Assembly: GCA_000697665.1 (NCBI GenBank)
Contig: KL197717.1
Coordinates: 125,325 to 189,324 of the forward strand
From: Jaapia argillacea MUCL 33604
Lineage: Eukaryota > Basidiomycota > Agaricomycetes > Jaapiales > Jaapiaceae
Length of the DNA: 64,000 nt
Direction of reading: 5' to 3'
Each line of letters begins with the position of its first letter. Position 1 is the stretch's first letter. Under the pieces are notes generated by a model. It saw nothing but the letters and a program-made list of their open reading frames with translations, was not told the origin of the DNA and did not search any database. A program made the position numbers and the translations under genes. Of the stretch, positions 23,228 through 35,447 are shown in pieces.

Positions 23228-25495
23228 ATGCCATTAATATTCAAGTATCCCAAGGTTGTTAACAATGACTCAAGGGCACCGCCCGTCGTTAGAGGGGTGA
23301 TTATTTTCTATACCTTCGACAATTCGGCGCTCATAGTGATCGTTCTGTATCAGGCGGAGCATTTTACGCTCTTGAGGCTTCCTACGGAGTTGGTCTCCCT
23401 CGTCTTGACCTACATGGACTGGCAGGACTTCCTGCACTGCACCGAGGTACCTTCCTTATAACCCGTATCACGGTAGCGACCGCCTACTCATCACAACCCA
23501 CTCAGACCTGCACATGTCTTCGTGATCTCATCCGACACTCGTCCCTCCTTACGTACCGACTTGAGCTAGCTCGCCAACACTTGGTCCCCATCGATCAAGG
23601 ACCGTCTGGGCCAACCTCCCGAACCCTTCGCCACCGTCTTAGGACTCTAAGTAACAGTTGGATGACAAAAACCTTTAAGCCCTTGCCCACCATCGATATA
23701 CCAAACGCTGGATTCGTGTACGAATTCATGGGAGGCGTCTACGCCAATGGAAGAGGCGAGCACGCCCCACCCGTTTCTGGTCCCATTACATTCTACCGAC
23801 TGCCTAGCGAGGAAGGGGAGGAAGTCATTTCTTGGACCCATATTTCCCCTCTTGGAGAGGGAATGGCGTATCTCGATTTTTGTATCGACCCATATCAGGA
23901 CTTGTTCGTCCTCGTGTGCTTTGCTTCCGAGGGGTTCGTTCACTTTGCTCTAGTCTTTTCGTGCCCTTACGATCTCGCGCACAGGTCGCTTTGCCGATAT
24001 GATGTCCACATCAAGACGTTGACAACCAATGAACCTCACCCTGAAGCGTTCTCACCCCTTCTTCAATGTCTTGAAAAAATTGACACGGATATTCCTGATG
24101 ACGGCTTCCCTCGTATCAAGATTCAAATTCTCGACGACCTCATTGGGGTTCTCGCCAAAGATGTGAATGACAGAGGATGTGGTCGACTTTACATCTGGAA
24201 TTGGAAGTTACCAGCGTTTGAGACGCCAGTATGTTCTTTTAGCTTCCTCTCCTCTCCCCCGTTAATCACCAATCTCATGGCTGCCATCAGATAATTCTTG
24301 ATCCTTTATATTCATCCATCGACGACTTTTGTTTCCTCTCCCACCAAGCATTCCTTACAGTCAGCCAAGAAGGATATATCTCGGTCTACACGGTTTCCTC
24401 AGACCCTTACGCCGACCCCGCGATCAGTCCCACCCTCCCCACCACACCAACCCGAAGAGCAACTTTCGCTTTACCCGAACTCCACGGTGAATGTTTCTAC
24501 TGGGACATCTCTTTAAACTGCAACCCGGTACCAGGGCACATCCCTCGACCACGAACAAACCCACCCGCAGCCGCACGACCATCGGAACCTTCCCCTTCCC
24601 CTTCCACTTCAACTTCAGGTAATCTGGATCATGAAATCCCCATGAACGCTGATTCACAAATCCCACCTGAGAAACGCCTCCCCAATCTTCCCCCATTCTA
24701 CATCAGGCCAGATGACCGAACACTCCTAATATCCCTCGCGGTATTCGATGTCCAAGGTCAAATGAACAGTTCATTCCTTTTCGCAGTCCACATTCGGATA
24801 TTCCTCGACGCAGCTCAACGAGTCTTCGAAATCCCCTCTGAACCATGCATTTCCTCCTGTTCCAACTCAGATCCATCGAAATGTTTGTGTTCGGGTGATG
24901 GTGTGGGGGTAGGTACTGGTGCCTATCTCCCCGCTCCACATCACCCCTGGAGTTCTTGGGGTCCTCGAAACACCCGAGTATTGGATTATGACCAACCCGT
25001 TGACTGGTTGCACGCGGTTTACGGCAACAAGATAATCGATAGGAGTCCTGCTGGTCCTCCAGAAGCTGGGCAATACCAGCTGAGAGTTCGGGAGTTTGGG
25101 CCTGCACCTTTCGGTTGGCCTGGGTTTTATAGTCATACACGACTGAAATTTGCCAAGGTCACCAATATCGATGGAGTGGAGGTGGACGAGCAAGAAGATG
25201 GCGAGGTGGACGAATATGCGCAACAACGACATGATATGAATTTGGAGAGCACTCCGTCCGTTATGAGTGCTGGTGAGGTCTTCAAGGAGTCCATCACTTC
25301 ATGTTTGCCGTATTATACGAGGCTTTTGAATGGGACGGTACAGGCGATTGATGTGATGATGGATGATTGTAGGGTTGTGTTGCTAAACGTGAGTTTGATC
25401 ACAGTTGCTGACCTCCCGCCCGTGCTAACGATTTTGACACTGCACAGCGGAATGAAGATGGCGCTTTGACTGGTATGGACGTGGGGTTATTCTGA
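23228..25495 (+). CDS. F-box protein
   Basis: An F-box reads LRLPTELVSLVLTYMDWQD, then FLHCTE across an intron into TCTCLRDLIRHSSLL. The remaining roughly 550 residues are a basidiomycete-type F-box C-terminus with alternating beta-like segments (DLIGVLAKDV, RLYIWNWK, FLTVSQEGYISVYTVSSDP) and ending DDCRVVLLN-RNEDGALTGMDVGLF. Such proteins usually act as substrate receptors in SCF ubiquitin ligases. The start is uncertain: ATG 23228 is in frame, but an intron may interrupt the region before the F-box. A Ser/Pro-rich insertion lies at about 24540-24640. Confidence 0.72.
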
Positions 25496-25615
25496 TTTAA
25501 GTCGACCAGGATGTGAAAAAGTTGGTGATGTAGATTTTGATGTATTGTTATCCGGTATAATGTCACTTCAAGATGGCATTCTTCTGCTGCGACGTGGACG
25601 ACGGAGTGGTAGTCA

Positions 25616-26379
<764 letters not shown>

Positions 26380-26474
26380 TTCGGATAAGGGAGAGGGCTA
26401 GGAAGAGGGTGGCAAGGGCTGGAATGGCGTGGTTTTGGGAAAGATAGGAAACGGATTCAACAAACGAAGAATAG

Positions 26475-26483
26475 CTTTATATA
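26475..26483 (-). promoter_or_regulatory. TATA box of the H2B gene
   Basis: The minus strand reads TATATAAAG about 95 bases upstream of the H2B start codon. The position and the perfect consensus fit a strongly expressed histone promoter. Identification is by sequence and position only. Confidence 0.6.
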
Positions 26484-26744
26484 GTGGCGGGTCATTGACT
26501 TTGTGCATGTTTGGCGACGCGCCGCGTCTGTTGATTGCTCGCGTTCAGTCACGCATATTCCTCTTCTTCCTCATTTTCTTGAATCTTTGTGTTGATCCAG
26601 TTAGAGTGCCACCTATGGCGACTTGGGTCATTGTCCTGCTAGATTAATTGCCATACAATCAAACAAATGGTTGTGTATAAGTCGCCCTCCTGCCTTCGCT
26701 CCACACCACGCCGAGAAAGTAACTACCACCAGCCGGGCCTATCC

Positions 26745-27886
26745 CTATGCCAAGTGCCTCAGAGCGCACAACAAGTCCAGAAAAAGCACCATTGCCGCGA
26801 CAAATGGGGGCATGACCACATCCCTCATCCTCGTCCTCGAGCCTCCTCCCTCTCCTGGAGCTCTAATCTCTGCTACTGGTTCTCTCGCATAGTAACCCTG
26901 AACTGCGTCCCGAACGCTACTTATCCATTTCTTCTTGTCCATCTTCGCCCGCTGTGGAGAGAGATGCTTCGTAATCAAAGTCCTCACCGCCTCCTGCGAC
27001 TCACTATACTCCTCCTCATACATATACTCCCCCGACTTTCGTAGCTTGCCTTTGGTCGCTGTCACGCACGCACGCCCTTGGAAACCCATTCCCCTCTTTT
27101 GAAGTTCCTCTCCATTTTCCTCCCACCACTTTTCCATCGGAACCTCGTGCTCCAATCCGGTGGCAACGATTACAATGGGTACTTTCCCCTGGCAGATTAT
27201 CCGAGAGAATATCTCGTAATTGACTTGCAGAATGTCCCTGAAGCGGGTCCCTCGAATGCAGTAGACGAGGAGGCTGACGCCATCTTTCAGATGACCAATG
27301 AGGTCGTGTAAGTTTCTCATCGCTTGCTCTGACGACACCGATCCATAGTCGGCCTCGTTCAGTCCCGCCGTGTCCCAGAGACGCAATGCGGTACCGTTGA
27401 CCGTCACATCGTAGGGAACGCTGCCGAAGGTGCAACCCAGGGCTTCGTTTGAAGTACGTGCGATATCCCCCCCTGCTATCATGTTGACGAGTGAGCTCTT
27501 CCCGGTTCCGCTCTCTCCGAAAATCACCACGTTGGGTAAGGAAGTTCCCTCATCGGGGAGCCACTCCACCTGAATCCGCATGAGGTGAGGACCGCGCCGA
27601 TACCTCAGGAAGGAAAACTAACCTCGTCATCATCTTCTCTTTCACGATATATGCCCGTCTCCTGAAGCTCCGTCGTTGATTGAATACAAACCGTGCCAGT
27701 GGGCGGCACAGTCGGACCCGGGTCGTCGCTCGACATGATTGCCCGGGGTTGGGGTGACGAGGTTCGGGTGGGTTGCGACATTCTGAAAGCGGGTCTGGAG
27801 GGGGGTGCGACGACTCCATTCCGGTTTCGAGTGTTTCCCTTTCTTTGTGGCGATTCACGGGGCTGTTCCTCGGTGCGTTCGATCAT
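26745..27886 (-). CDS. AIG1/MMR_HSR1-like P-loop GTPase with hydrophobic tail (paralog A)
   Basis: Two exons are joined by a phase-0 intron (about 27565-27619): an acidic end DDDE continues into VEWLPDEGTSLPNVVIFG. G1 is GESGTGKSS, G3 is DTAGLNE, and ACVTATKGK may act as the G5 loop. The usual G4 NKxD is replaced by VATGLEHE. The last 25 residues are hydrophobic (MPPFVAAMVLFLDLLCAL), which suggests a tail anchor. A closely similar gene lies head-to-head at 28797-29591. Such GTPases resemble the GIMAP/AIG1 group found in immune or stress settings, but fungal function is not known. The start could be ATG 27886, 27781 or 27736; the longest is given. Confidence 0.8.
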
Positions 27887-28796
27887 AGACTGCAGGTCGT
27901 AGGTAACTCATGTTCGCATAGACTGTCTTGCGCCCTTACCTTGGAAATTACTAGGATTTGTGGGTTTGCACTGGATCGAGGAGACTGGAAAGAGCTGAGG
28001 AGGATTTCCGTCAAGGTGTCATTTTTCGCTTCGTCTTATGTCCAGGCGCCAATCCACGATTGCTTTAGACACGAGGACTGATGTTTCCTCTCACGGTTCC
28101 CCAAACGGGAGCTCGTTGCTGTCTTTGCAGGGTCTTCACGATACAATCGTTATGAAGGTGCGTTGGATGTGCGATAGCAGGTGCGAGGACCCTTTGATTG
28201 GGCTCTCCCAGGATTTCATATGCTTATCCGCTGTATTAAACCAAGCTTCAATATGGTACCGATCAAACCTCCAGAAGCGAACCCTCATATCCAGAAAATG
28301 CTTCGTGTCCACTGCATTCGACGGGCGCTCCGTTCTATCGATGGTCAAATAGGCGCCAATGAAGTGAGTTCGATCAAGCTGTACCCACAGCGACCTCGCT
28401 TTCAAACCCTTTTGCAGTGCCAGCACTGATCCTCATGTGTCCGCGGGATCTGCGACTTGCTATTCACGACGATAGAAGCTAGGAATCGTCCGTATTCAAG
28501 CACCCCAGATCGATGTGAATAGCAGGATTTGCAGAGCCTTGCTGTGATCATCTGAACGTGCCTCTCGTCATACATTAGCTTCTTCATCACGAGGCAAACC
28601 ACCATCAATACCTGTGCCTGTGTGCGACTTTCACCGTGTTTCTTCTTACTCTGAGGTATATATCCGTCCCTCTTCGCCCAGCAGCTGCGCAGACATCGTT
28701 CTCCCCATTCCCCAAGGTGTGTTGACGTTCTGAAGCATAGTATTTAACATGGCTGGGCACTAACAGTCGATTTATAAAGTTAGATTAACGACACCA
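27887..28796. other. Shared upstream region of two divergent GTPase genes
   Basis: About 0.9 kb separates the divergent starts. The open frames here are short, overlap on both strands and carry no recognisable motif. It presumably holds both promoters. Confidence 0.4.
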
Positions 28797-29591
28797 ATGA
28801 TGGTCTCGACGGCAGCGCCTAACATCATCCTTTTCGGCGAAACTGGCACTGGAAAGAGCTCGATCGTGAATATGCTCGCGGAGGCCGACGTTGCTGGCAT
28901 GTCCAGCGGCGCCACAGGGTGTACATTCCATAGCCAACGATACACGATCGACATCGGTGGATCAAATTACAACATCTACGACACTGCGGGGCTCGACGAA
29001 GGAGATCAAGGAAAAGTTCCCAAGGACGAAGCCCTGGTCCAGCTGTATAAACTCCTGTGCAGCCTGGAAAGCGGAGTCAGCCTGCTTATATTCTGCATGC
29101 GGGCGCCGCGGCTAAAGGGTTCCGCTCCTGGGAACTGGAGATTCTTCCAGGAAATCATATGCCAGGGCAAGGTCAACATCGCTCTCATCGTTACTGGCCT
29201 TGAGCTAGAAGACCCCATGGACGGTTGGTGGGTTAGGAACAAGGGGGCATTTCAGACACACCAAATATCGCCCCTTGGTTTCGCATGCATCACTGCGACG
29301 CGCGGGAGGCCAAGGAAGGCTGGAGGATATTCATTGGATGACGAATTTGAGGAGTCGAAAGAGAAGGTGCGGAGGTTGATCCTCAATACGTGTCTTGAGG
29401 TGCCGTGGAAGATGGAGAGAGTCGATTGGTTTCGAGAAGTGGTGGTCAAGACGTACGAGACGTCTTGTCTTGGGCTCATCAAGAAAGAGCACAGGGATAG
29501 CCACAAACCAGTCATCTTGCAGTTGGTTAACCGGTGTGGCTTGTCACAAGACGAAGCGCACATCTTAGCGGCAAAGTTGCAGAATGCATGA
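28797..29591 (+). CDS. AIG1/MMR_HSR1-like P-loop GTPase (paralog B)
   Basis: A single exon of 264 residues begins MMVSTAAPNIILFGETGTG. It shares with paralog A the spacing and wording of G1 (GETGTGKSS), the ...GCTF segment, G3 (DTAGLDEGD), the IICQGKV segment, the unusual G4-position motif IVTGLELEDPM, and CITATRGR. It lacks the hydrophobic tail of paralog A and instead ends in a charged helical segment (LSQDEAHILAAKLQNA). It starts close to its P-loop, so an upstream exon may be missing; the ATG at 28800 is an alternative. Binding of GTP is expected from G1 and G3. Confidence 0.85.
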   Translation: MMVSTAAPNIILFGETGTGKSSIVNMLAEADVAGMSSGATGCTFHSQRYTIDIGGSNYNIYDTAGLDEGDQGKVPKDEALVQLYKLLCSLESGVSLLIFCMRAPRLKGSAPGNWRFFQEIICQGKVNIALIVTGLELEDPMDGWWVRNKGAFQTHQISPLGFACITATRGRPRKAGGYSLDDEFEESKEKVRRLILNTCLEVPWKMERVDWFREVVVKTYETSCLGLIKKEHRDSHKPVILQLVNRCGLSQDEAHILAAKLQNA

Positions 29592-29958
29592 ACGAGCCTT
29601 GACACTAGTTACATGATCGTTTTTTACTATCCCACCCTACCTGTAGCCCTTGAAGAATGCATTTGATTGCGAGCTACTTGACTTGTTGCCACCTTGCTAA
29701 TAGGCATCGGGGTGGTGATCGTGTTGAGAACCATCGCCAGACGCTGACGGACGCATGCCATAAAACGACCACATACTCCCCATGTACGCATTTGAGAGAG
29801 TAGGAAGCAGCAAAGGTGGTACATGTCGACCTATCGCATTCACGGTGACCCATAATGTGCCCAAAGAAGGAAAAATTCCGATCCGTACATCGTCATCCCA
29901 ACGGCAATACATAAGTCCATCTACGACGTCAGTCAACCAAAAAGAAACGCGTCATAAC

Positions 29959-32217
29959 TCAGGCAGGATTCTTGTTGACAACGGTGTGTCCCCTCGACAC
30001 AGGCCATCTTCGTCGCAGATACAGGACGGGCCAGCACAGTCGAACCCATAGGTTGTTTTCTTGCCCCGGTTCGTGGAACGGGCTGCTCCTTTGTAATGCC
30101 ACGATGATCCACACCGTCAATACGGTGAGGACAAGGCTGGCCTCCACATAGTGATCCATCGTCCCATTGGTACCGGGATTGATTTCCTTCACGTTCATAC
30201 CGAAAATACCCTAGCGGAGGATCAGTCAAGTTCAAGTGATGGTGGTCTGAATACGAACGGCGGCAAAACTGGCAGGGAGGAAAATCATGGTGAGGTATGA
30301 GATCTGTGAAATCCGTCCAGGTTATGAGCCGAAACTGATGGGGGCAGGTGAGACCACGTACCTGCTTCATGGCGGCCGAGTCCCGCACAGTGGCCTCCGT
30401 AAGCTTTCGCATATCTTTACTGTCCTCGATGTTGACTGTTGCAAACGCCTGTGGAACAAGCGAATCAGACAAGTCGCCACATCGAAGACGGACGACTTAC
30501 AAGATCCATAACGTTCTTGAGACGCATGCTCTGCATCAGCCTACTACGTTCCAACCTATCGATCTCCGAGAGAAGGTTATTGCATTCGGTTTTCATCAGC
30601 TCTCTTGAGACCTCGCGTGCGTGAGGGTCATATGATTTACGATCCATTGCGGGGTTTTTGGTTTCAAGGACGAAGGTGACGGATTTTTGGAAATCGTTGA
30701 GAAGTGAGGCGTAATGTAAGAGATGGGCTTGGATGATATGGAGCTCCCGAACGAGGTCCATGTCATTCGTCGATATCACACGTGATTCCTAATCGCCAAA
30801 GGTTTCTGATGGTAAGAAGGAGCAGTAGGGTTAGGTAAAGGAGGGGTCCTCACCATCCAGTTGATATGTCCATATAGAACTTCGAGGGCTTCGTCCCAAG
30901 CATAGCAAGCGTACCATAAGATCGCCAACATGACGAAAGTAGGATCGCTTGACTTCTCAAAGATTTTCTGCCAGTAGACGCTCTGGCTGACACCGTGGAC
31001 GAGTGAATTGAGCCTCTTAGCAGAAGTTGTCTGCCATGTCGATTCTGGGTGATAGGAGATGATGGTGCTGGATTCGGGAGTACGGACGAGGTGCAGGGCG
31101 AGAAGGTCAAGGAGCAGGATGTTCCCAGCTAGAGGGGCAAGCAATCAGATTCCCTGTAGCTGCATGAACATGCGATGGATCTTACTGGAACTGAGGGAGA
31201 GGGGTGATTGGGTATCAATGACTTGATTGTCCACTAGATTGGCTGTGATCAGCACATCTCAGATTACAATGGCGGCGGACTCACAGATAACAGGGTCAGG
31301 TTGTTTGCCTCTCCAACCCAGTGTCTCCGACGAATTTCTTGGGGTTGAAGGGGCCGTGAGGGGATTTTGGATGGTCCGTATGAAAGTTAGGGTAACCGTG
31401 ATATCTAGAGACTCTCTAAGACGGACTGGAGAATATGATTGTCAAGGTATGACTCACGATCACCCTTCCCAGGTTGGACCTCCTCTTGATATCGAGAAGG
31501 AATCCAATTCAGAGACGAAGTGAAGAAAAAGGGTTCGACATTGAACCTATTGTTCCTTAGCTAGGTACGATCTGAAAATACGACCAGTACCTACGTCGTC
31601 CCCAGCATCTGCAATACGGGATGCGTCATATTGTCCACAAACAACGTTCGTACACGCATTGGCGGGCGCTGATAAACCCCGATTCAATTCATATCATCAA
31701 ACACGATCCAATCGAACATTAAGTATACTCACCTCGCCATTCATCGCCTTCCAAAAGCTCTCATCCTCATCCGTGACCGAATATTCCTCATAGGCGGTAA
31801 ACGTACCATCTGGCATGACATCGCATTTGTAGACGGACGAAGTACCAGTGACGGGGGGCCCATGTTGCCCAGTTATTTTCCCCCGTCGGGCTTGATCTGG
31901 AGTCCAATTCGGGAATAGGTTTTGTGGGTATCCTCTCCATGAAGAATCGACGGTATGACTTTGGGAGGGTTCAGCGAGTTGGAAGAAATCTGAGCGCAGG
32001 TCCATCCAAGGCCATGGACCACAAGGAGCCGCGTGTCGATGTCTATGCACAGTTTCATTTAGTTAGAATTCTGTTCGAAATATGATCGATATAGTCGATG
32101 GAGTGGCGGTTACCTAGGCGCTGGAATCCTGGGAGGCATTTCCCAGTCGCGAATCTCCCGAGTTCGATCACGAGGTTCAAGAGCAAACAACGCCGACATG
32201 GAGTCTCCAGGATTCAT
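29959..32217 (-). CDS. CorA-like Mg2+ transporter family protein
   Basis: The gene reads leftward in several exons. The N-terminal part has RDWEMPPRIPAPR and then RHRHAAPCGPWPWMDLRSDF. The middle is helical (HIIQAHLLHYASLLNDFQKS and MKTECNNLLSEIDRLERSRL). The C-terminus has VRDSAAMKQ, ISYLTMIFLPASFAA and GIFGMNVKEINPGTNGT, then a second membrane helix VEASLVLTVLTVWIIVALQ. GMN is the pore-loop signature of the CorA family, and two C-terminal helices fit it. Fungal proteins of this expanded type are annotated as CorA-like; actual transport is untested. The start at 32217 (MNPGDSMSALFALEP) is a best guess. Confidence 0.78.
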
Positions 32218-32830
32218 CGCGGGCGTAGACGATACGGCCGGAAAACAAGAGCAAGAAGGGGTGAGGGTAATTGGGAAAACACGTCGAGTTTGAGCGCTCG
32301 AAGGACCTTGTTGCCCAAACCGAACGGCGATTAGCCGAAGACAAGTCGGCCTCACCCCTCGTCCGTAACCCGACTAGAACATTTTTATAGTTCGAAAATC
32401 GAGGCGTTAGATAACACTCAGAGGTCTCATTTCGCACACATGAAGACTGCAGGCAGACATATGGTCTCAACGAGGTTGTCGAGAGAAGTGAGTGTCTTCG
32501 GTTGGGATGCGAGTAAGTGAGCCTGAGGTGAAACGGAAATCCGAGGCCCGGTGGTGCTCGCATCGCATCGCCTCGCCTTTGTCGCCAACGCCGATCTATG
32601 TAAAGGTTGCTTAGACGTTGACCCGAAATAGTTTGAGTATTCCTGGCGGGGGAACTTTGACGAGCAGGACCACAGGACGTCTTCACTTCCTCCAAGTACA
32701 TCCCAGCACCTGACGACTTTTTTATCCCTGGGTGGAGCGTGCAGAAACACGCCGCTCTCACTTCTCAGGATATACCCAGCAGATATTCCTCTCGAATCCC
32801 AGATCCAACCGAACCAAAAACCCCAAGGCC

Positions 32831-34454
32831 ATGGCGAACAAAACCATCGCCTCCCTCGCATCTACACAATTCCCCACCGTCTACGTCAACCCAGATGGCC
32901 CGAACGGTCGTGGCCTCTTTGCCCATCAAACTTTCGAGGTATTCACCCTTCTACACCTCTTATCCTCAGCCTCAACCAACCGTTTCCCAGTAGCCAGGCC
33001 AACTAATCCTATCCGAAAGCCCAATCCTCCATACCTCCTTCCCAGAAGCCAAGAACTACACCCCCCAGACCGACTTGGATGTTCCACCAGATTGGCAACG
33101 CCTGCTCTACCTCTATGCGTTCTACCGTCGCAAGAACGAACACAGGGATGTATTAGACCTCCTCATGTCTGATCTGTCAACTGGGGAGGGCGGGGAGGAG
33201 AAGGGGTTAAGAGAATGGGCGAAAGATTGGGTGAAGAAATATAAGGAGAAAGAAAAGAGGAAGAAACGGAAGTCGGTTGGCGGATGGGCACCGAACGTTG
33301 AAGAGATCGAAAAGCTATTACGGATCCTCGATACCAACTGTCATTCACGGGATGAAGGCGATATGACCGATCTTCAAGATCCCTCCCTACCCCCTCCCGA
33401 CCAAATGGAGAAAGATGTCGACGAGGAAGCTTGTGGTCTATGGCTCGTATCCTCCATGCTAAACCACTCCTGCATTCCAAACTGTACAGCCTACATCCCC
33501 TCCACTTCCCACAATAACCTCGAACCACCACAATTCCACCTCCGCTGTATCCGTCCCATCCCCGCCAACTCCGAACTCTTCATCTCATACCACGACGAAG
33601 AATTCGCTCTCACGTCCGAACGCCAAGATATCCTCCGAAATCGGGGGTTCGAATGTACTTGCCCTTTATGCGCCGGAGAAGTCAGGGAATACATGCGAGC
33701 TGCGAAATGTCCCAGTCAAGAATGTTCAGATGGGGTATGTGCGCCGCAGAGAACTGGCGGTGGTGGTGGAATTGAGTGGATATGTGATCGGTGCGAGACA
33801 CAGTTGTCCACACCCCAAATCACCGCAGTAGAGCAAAAAGAAGAAGAATGGATGATAGTCGAATGGCCCAAAATCCTCCACATGGTATCCAACCCAGCCC
33901 TTCCATCCATCAAGCTCGCCAAAATCGGGCCATACCAACGCCTCCAATCCCTATCCTCCCACTTCTCACAATCAATCTCACCATCCACCTCCCAATCAAT
34001 CTCACCACTCACATCCGCCCCCTCCCTCCCCTCCTTTCCCTCCCTCCCCTCCTTTCCCTCCCTCCCCTCCTTTCCCTCCCTCCCCTCCTTTCCCTCCCTC
34101 CCCTCCTTTCCCCCCCTCCACACCACCCACGGATACATCTACGCCTTCCTCAAATACATCCTTTTCGAAAACAGTCTCTGGCTCCGTCGTCGATTCTCTG
34201 ACGCAGGCGTTGCTGGTGTCCTCATCAGCATGGCAGGTATAGTCGAGCGATCGCTTGCTTCGCTTGACGATGGAGGGATTAGTTTGAGGGCGAGTGAGGA
34301 GAGGAGGGTGTTGGGGTATTGGATGGTCAAGGAAGCTTCGGGTAGGCTTGAGAGAGGCGGGTTGAGTGAGAGGGAGAGGAAGGTGTGGGAGGAGATTGGG
34401 GAGGTTGGGAGGGAGAGATGGGAAGTTGGGATGAAGTATTTGTATGGGAGGTAA
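32831..34454 (+). CDS. SET-domain (SMYD-like) protein
   Basis: The ATG at 32831 sits in GGCCATGG. Exon 1 ends GRGLFAHQTFE and a GT-AG intron (about 32938-32991) leads into PGQLILSESPILHT, rebuilding the start of a SET domain. An insert lies between the two SET halves, as in SMYD proteins. The second half has WLVSSMLNHSCIPNC, the SAM-binding and catalytic core, then IPANSELFISYHDEEF and a post-SET zinc knot GFECTCPLC. The C-terminus is helical. Likely activity is lysine methylation; the substrate is unknown. A five-unit SLPSFP repeat lies near residue 390. The product is about 520 residues. Confidence 0.85.
34019..34110 (+). repeat. 18-bp coding minisatellite (SLPSFP x5)
   Basis: The unit CCCTCCCTCCCCTCCTTT occurs about five times in tandem inside the SET gene. 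It encodes SLPSFP five times, and an 18-bp unit keeps the frame when copies are gained or lost. The units are nearly identical, which suggests recent expansion. The G-rich opposite strand could form stable secondary structure. Confidence 0.9.
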
Positions 34455-35447
34455 TGTGATGAAGTGTCGAAATTTTAACGGAATTGCTACGACGAAGAAT
34501 GGAGGTGCTCATGGTTACTTTGGTTGTCGTCTCAAGAGAATCCATCTTGCGAAACTATCATCTCGTCACCAGTTCCCTCCCTCACCTGCGGTCGTTAGTA
34601 ATTCGTCTATATGTGCGTCATGCAGTATCTTCGAGGGAGATTTTGCGTGGTTGTACTTTGTATGCAGATGGAAATCGTGCTGCCACTGCAGAGCGACAAT
34701 ATATCACGGCCACTTCTGACGAGACACTCATGTACTCAATGACTTATCGCCAGGGTCATCGTTTTTCGCTTCTCGGCTTGTTCTCAACCATTCCTTCAGC
34801 GATCAATCAGCGGTTCTATATTGGTGCCAAATCATTCCTCGCATATATTCTATCCACCTGAAATGCTCCCCAGGGTTCTGTCTCACCAGATAGCTTCTCA
34901 AAAATTCGTCAGATAATCTTTGATTATCTGCATTGGACCTGCCGTTCCAACTTGCCTATCACCCAGCATCCTACTCACCCCATTCTTCAGCGTCTACGAC
35001 CCGTGTCGCCAGCATCATTTTAAGCAGCGTTCGACTTGTTTGGGCGATTCTTCTAGGCTTTAGTAGTATCGGCCGAGTTGTAGAGCGCGTCGATTATCTA
35101 CATAGCATGCACCGTCTCCGGTGCTTCTTCGCGGCTGGACTTGTGGCTTCAATCTCCTAGGCGCCGGTCAAGAAAACACTACCGAACTGCATTTTCAAGG
35201 TAAATTGATCCTGTGTTCGTCCTGCTTCGCATATTCATAGGTCAACCCTCTCCGCTCAGGGTAATGTTTCGATCCTAGAGCCCCGAGAGGAGGGAGCGCC
35301 GTCTCTTCACTCACTCCAACAGTTTGAGGCAGGACTTGGGAGATCCTTAAATAGCCTGTTCATCGGTATCAGCCAGTGCAGAGATGAGCGCTGGGTATTA
35401 ATAATGACGATTGGGCATTTATCCCTTTGTTTCCTACCACCATCGAG
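34455..35447. other. Unassigned region upstream of the NLR-like gene
   Basis: Open frames up to 125 codons are present, but none shows family motifs, and they overlap in different frames. I see no repeats or RNA gene. Confidence 0.4.

Noticed and set aside
24703-25232. Minus-strand frames opposite the F-box gene
   Set aside because: Shadow frames; the plus strand carries the consistent F-box exon chain.
33716-34138. Minus-strand GKEGRE-repeat protein
   Set aside because: It is the reverse reading of the SLPSFP minisatellite inside the SET gene.
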